64,000 nt of DNA from Phocoena phocoena (Eukaryota > Chordata > Mammalia > Artiodactyla > Phocoenidae): the NCBI RefSeq assembly GCF_963924675.1, contig NC_089230.1:72531223-72595222 (forward strand). The letters are read 5' to 3'. Positions 54,801-57,800 of this stretch are shown here, one piece after another. The position numbers and the translations under genes were made by a program. Position 1 is the first letter of the stretch, and every line of letters begins with the position of its first letter. The notes beneath the pieces were generated by a model. The model was not told the DNA's origin. It did not search any database and worked only from the letters and a program-made list of their open reading frames with translations.

Positions 54801-57800
54801 TGTGGGCTAGAAAAATCAGGTAACTCATACTGCTAACAAGCGTGGATTAAGTAATAAAAAGTGCTGCAAGTGAGAACTTAGGATTTGGCTTTAATGTGGG
54901 TTTTCTGATTTACTTTAGATTCTCAGAGACATTTTTTCCTACAGAATTCTGTTACACGGCACAAAGGTGGAACGTTATTCCATATAAACTAGGTGTTACT
55001 GAATAATTTTATTACTTTGGTATTAAATTGCCTGGTAAACACTTGTTTTCTTTCAAAGGGAATACAGTACAGGGATGCTATGTGAACAGTGACTTAGGGA
55101 AGAAATACTGCCCTAATTCAGACCCAAATTCCGAATTAGAGAATTTACTGCCCAGTGTAAGGCATATTTTTGTTAGCTAATTGCAAATCATAACACCAAA
55201 TAACAGGACCAAGGGGTTGTACAGCATTACAACTGGAAACCCTAGCCAAAACGTTTTGCAGTACATAATAAATACCACCTACCTCTTATGCATATCCAAC
55301 AATCATCTTTTTTGTTGTGTTTTTTAAGTTCTTCTTCAGTTACTTCAATTAATCTTCCTTTTAATCCTGTTAGGTCCTTTCCACTTTTGGTCAGTCGAAT
55401 CCAATCCATAAGACTTCTGCCCTGTTTCAGAGGGACCTCAAAAAGGAACAGGGAAGAATTCAGTGTGGCTTTTTCGAGTCAGCTGCTTTCCCTTCCCCTT
55501 CCTGCTGCTGGTCCTCAGGCCACTTCATTATTGATTCCCACTCCAAAAGATAAGAAAACTCAAACATAACAATTCTAAAAGTCTTCTTCAGCTTTAGGAC
55601 GTGGTATCAGAATTATAAATGGAACCCTATATAAAGTACCTGGGCCATGAGGTGGGGCTTAGAAATCCTGGCACACAAATGTCCATCCAAATGGTATCAT
55701 AGTACAAGGATAGTAATGAACCCAGAGTCAGAAAACAAATTTTGGTCCTGGCTCTACCGCTAATATGTTCTAGTCGCTTACCATTTGGACCAAAATTTCT
55801 TTGCCTTAAAAATCAAGGGATTTGATAGAAGAAAACAGAAACTGGCTGAAGTTGGTTTTCTGGATTTTCAACATACACAGAATATTAGAAATCACATGAG
55901 ATGGTAATATGTTTTCTAAGAATCCACTGAGAAACAAAGGTTATCAAATAATGGAAAACAATAAAACTGTGGCTCCCCATATTCCTTATAATAATGTCTC
56001 TAAACTGTCACACTCTAGGGAAGGGGTTGGCAAACTGGCCTATGCCCATTTCTGTATAGCCCTTGAGCTACGAGTAATTTCCACCCATGGTGATGGTGCT
56101 GGTGGTGAAGAGATTGAATCCTTATGACGCCCTCAAAGCCTAAATTATTTATTACCTGGGCTTTGCACAAAATTTTGCTTTCTCCTGCCTAGAGGGTTTA
56201 ATAACAGGATGTTTGGGATTTTGTGGGTTTTGGGTTTTTTTACAAAATACATTTTCAAAGCTTTTAGATAAGAGGTACAATTAGTGTTTTAACCAGTTGA
56301 GACACCCTAGTGGAAATTTTTCAAGACATCTAACCTGTATAATTAGTTTGTAACATAGTACCAGATAATTGTTTAACATAGAAGCAGTCATATTCAAGGA
56401 AGTTTATTGCTATTTGTGTCCCCCCAAAATAGACTGAAATCCTAATCCTCAATGGGATGGTACTAGGAAATAGGGCCTCTGGTAGGTGATAAAGTTGTTG
56501 GGATTAGTGCCCTTATAAAACAGGCATTAGAGAGTTCCCTCACCCCTTCCGCCAAGTAAGGACACTAAAAAGATGGCTACAAACCAGGAATTGGGGTCTC
56601 ACAGGACACAGAATTGGCCAGTGCATTGACCTTGGACTTCCCAGGCACCAGAAGTGTGAGAAATAAGTTTCTGTTGTTTATAAGCCACCTATGATATCCA
56701 GTTAGAGTGGCCCGAAAGTACTAAAACACACATCTCACTTTCCTGAATCATAACTGTTTTAGATATTCAATTGCCCCCAAAATAACCAAGTTAATAGGTC
56801 TGTGGTGCCTTTCCAACTTCACATTCCTTCTTACCAATCCACATCATCCCAATCTTACCATCGCCAAAACTCTCTAGGTCTCTTGGTCTTCATAAACGAA
56901 GTAAAGTGTGAGAATACATATGATCTTTCCCATCCCAAACCACTTCTGTCACCATTCTATCACCTCCAGGGTAGTTAAAAGTAATCTTTTGGAAATGCAA
57001 ATCTAATCTAGGACCCTCCCTCCTTCAGTGGCTCCTCATAATCCTTATAATAATGTCTCTAAATGCCCTCGAGTGGTTTACTAGGCCCTTCATCATCTGG
57101 TCATAGTTTACCTCACTAGCTCCACGTTTTAACTTTTGCCCCTTCCCATTCTATGCTTTTAGGTAAATGGAAACTGATTCCGCTCTCTCCCCCGCAGACA
57201 TTACTTCCTCCAGAAGCCTTTTCTGACCCTGACTCCTTCAAGGTCATAACAGACTGTTACAGTCCCTATGGTATTTATAACTGCCTCTTTACTAGTCTGT
57301 GAAGCCTGCTGGACTAAACTCTTTGACAACAGAGATGTTGGGGCCCAGGGCAGGCCATGCAAGAGGAACACATTGACTGTCCTCTTTATCTCCCTGAAAG
57401 CAGGAAATAAATCTCGCATGTGAAAGGTGCCCTCCCTCTACTGGGAGGTAGAAACACATCCTTCTCACCAGAGATAGGAAATTCAGGGCCAAGAAGCCTG
57501 TAAACAAATCCTGTTATTTGTTTACTAATTTACCACCCAAGCCCAAACTTTGCTCAAATTCCTTACCAATTCAGTATCCAGACCTAAGTTTCTTTGTCCC
57601 ATCAATTCCTCTCAAATGTACTGTCTGTCTAAAAAGTATAAAAGCTGCCAGCTTTGGCCACTCCTTAGTGTAATAGGGAAGAATCTATTACAAGTTAATC
57701 ACTAAAGGGATGTCGCCTGTAAGTTTAAATTATACATAATGGCCCATCTCTGGGAATCCGGCTATCCGGGCAATGAGCATTAAGCTAAAATACCTTTGTT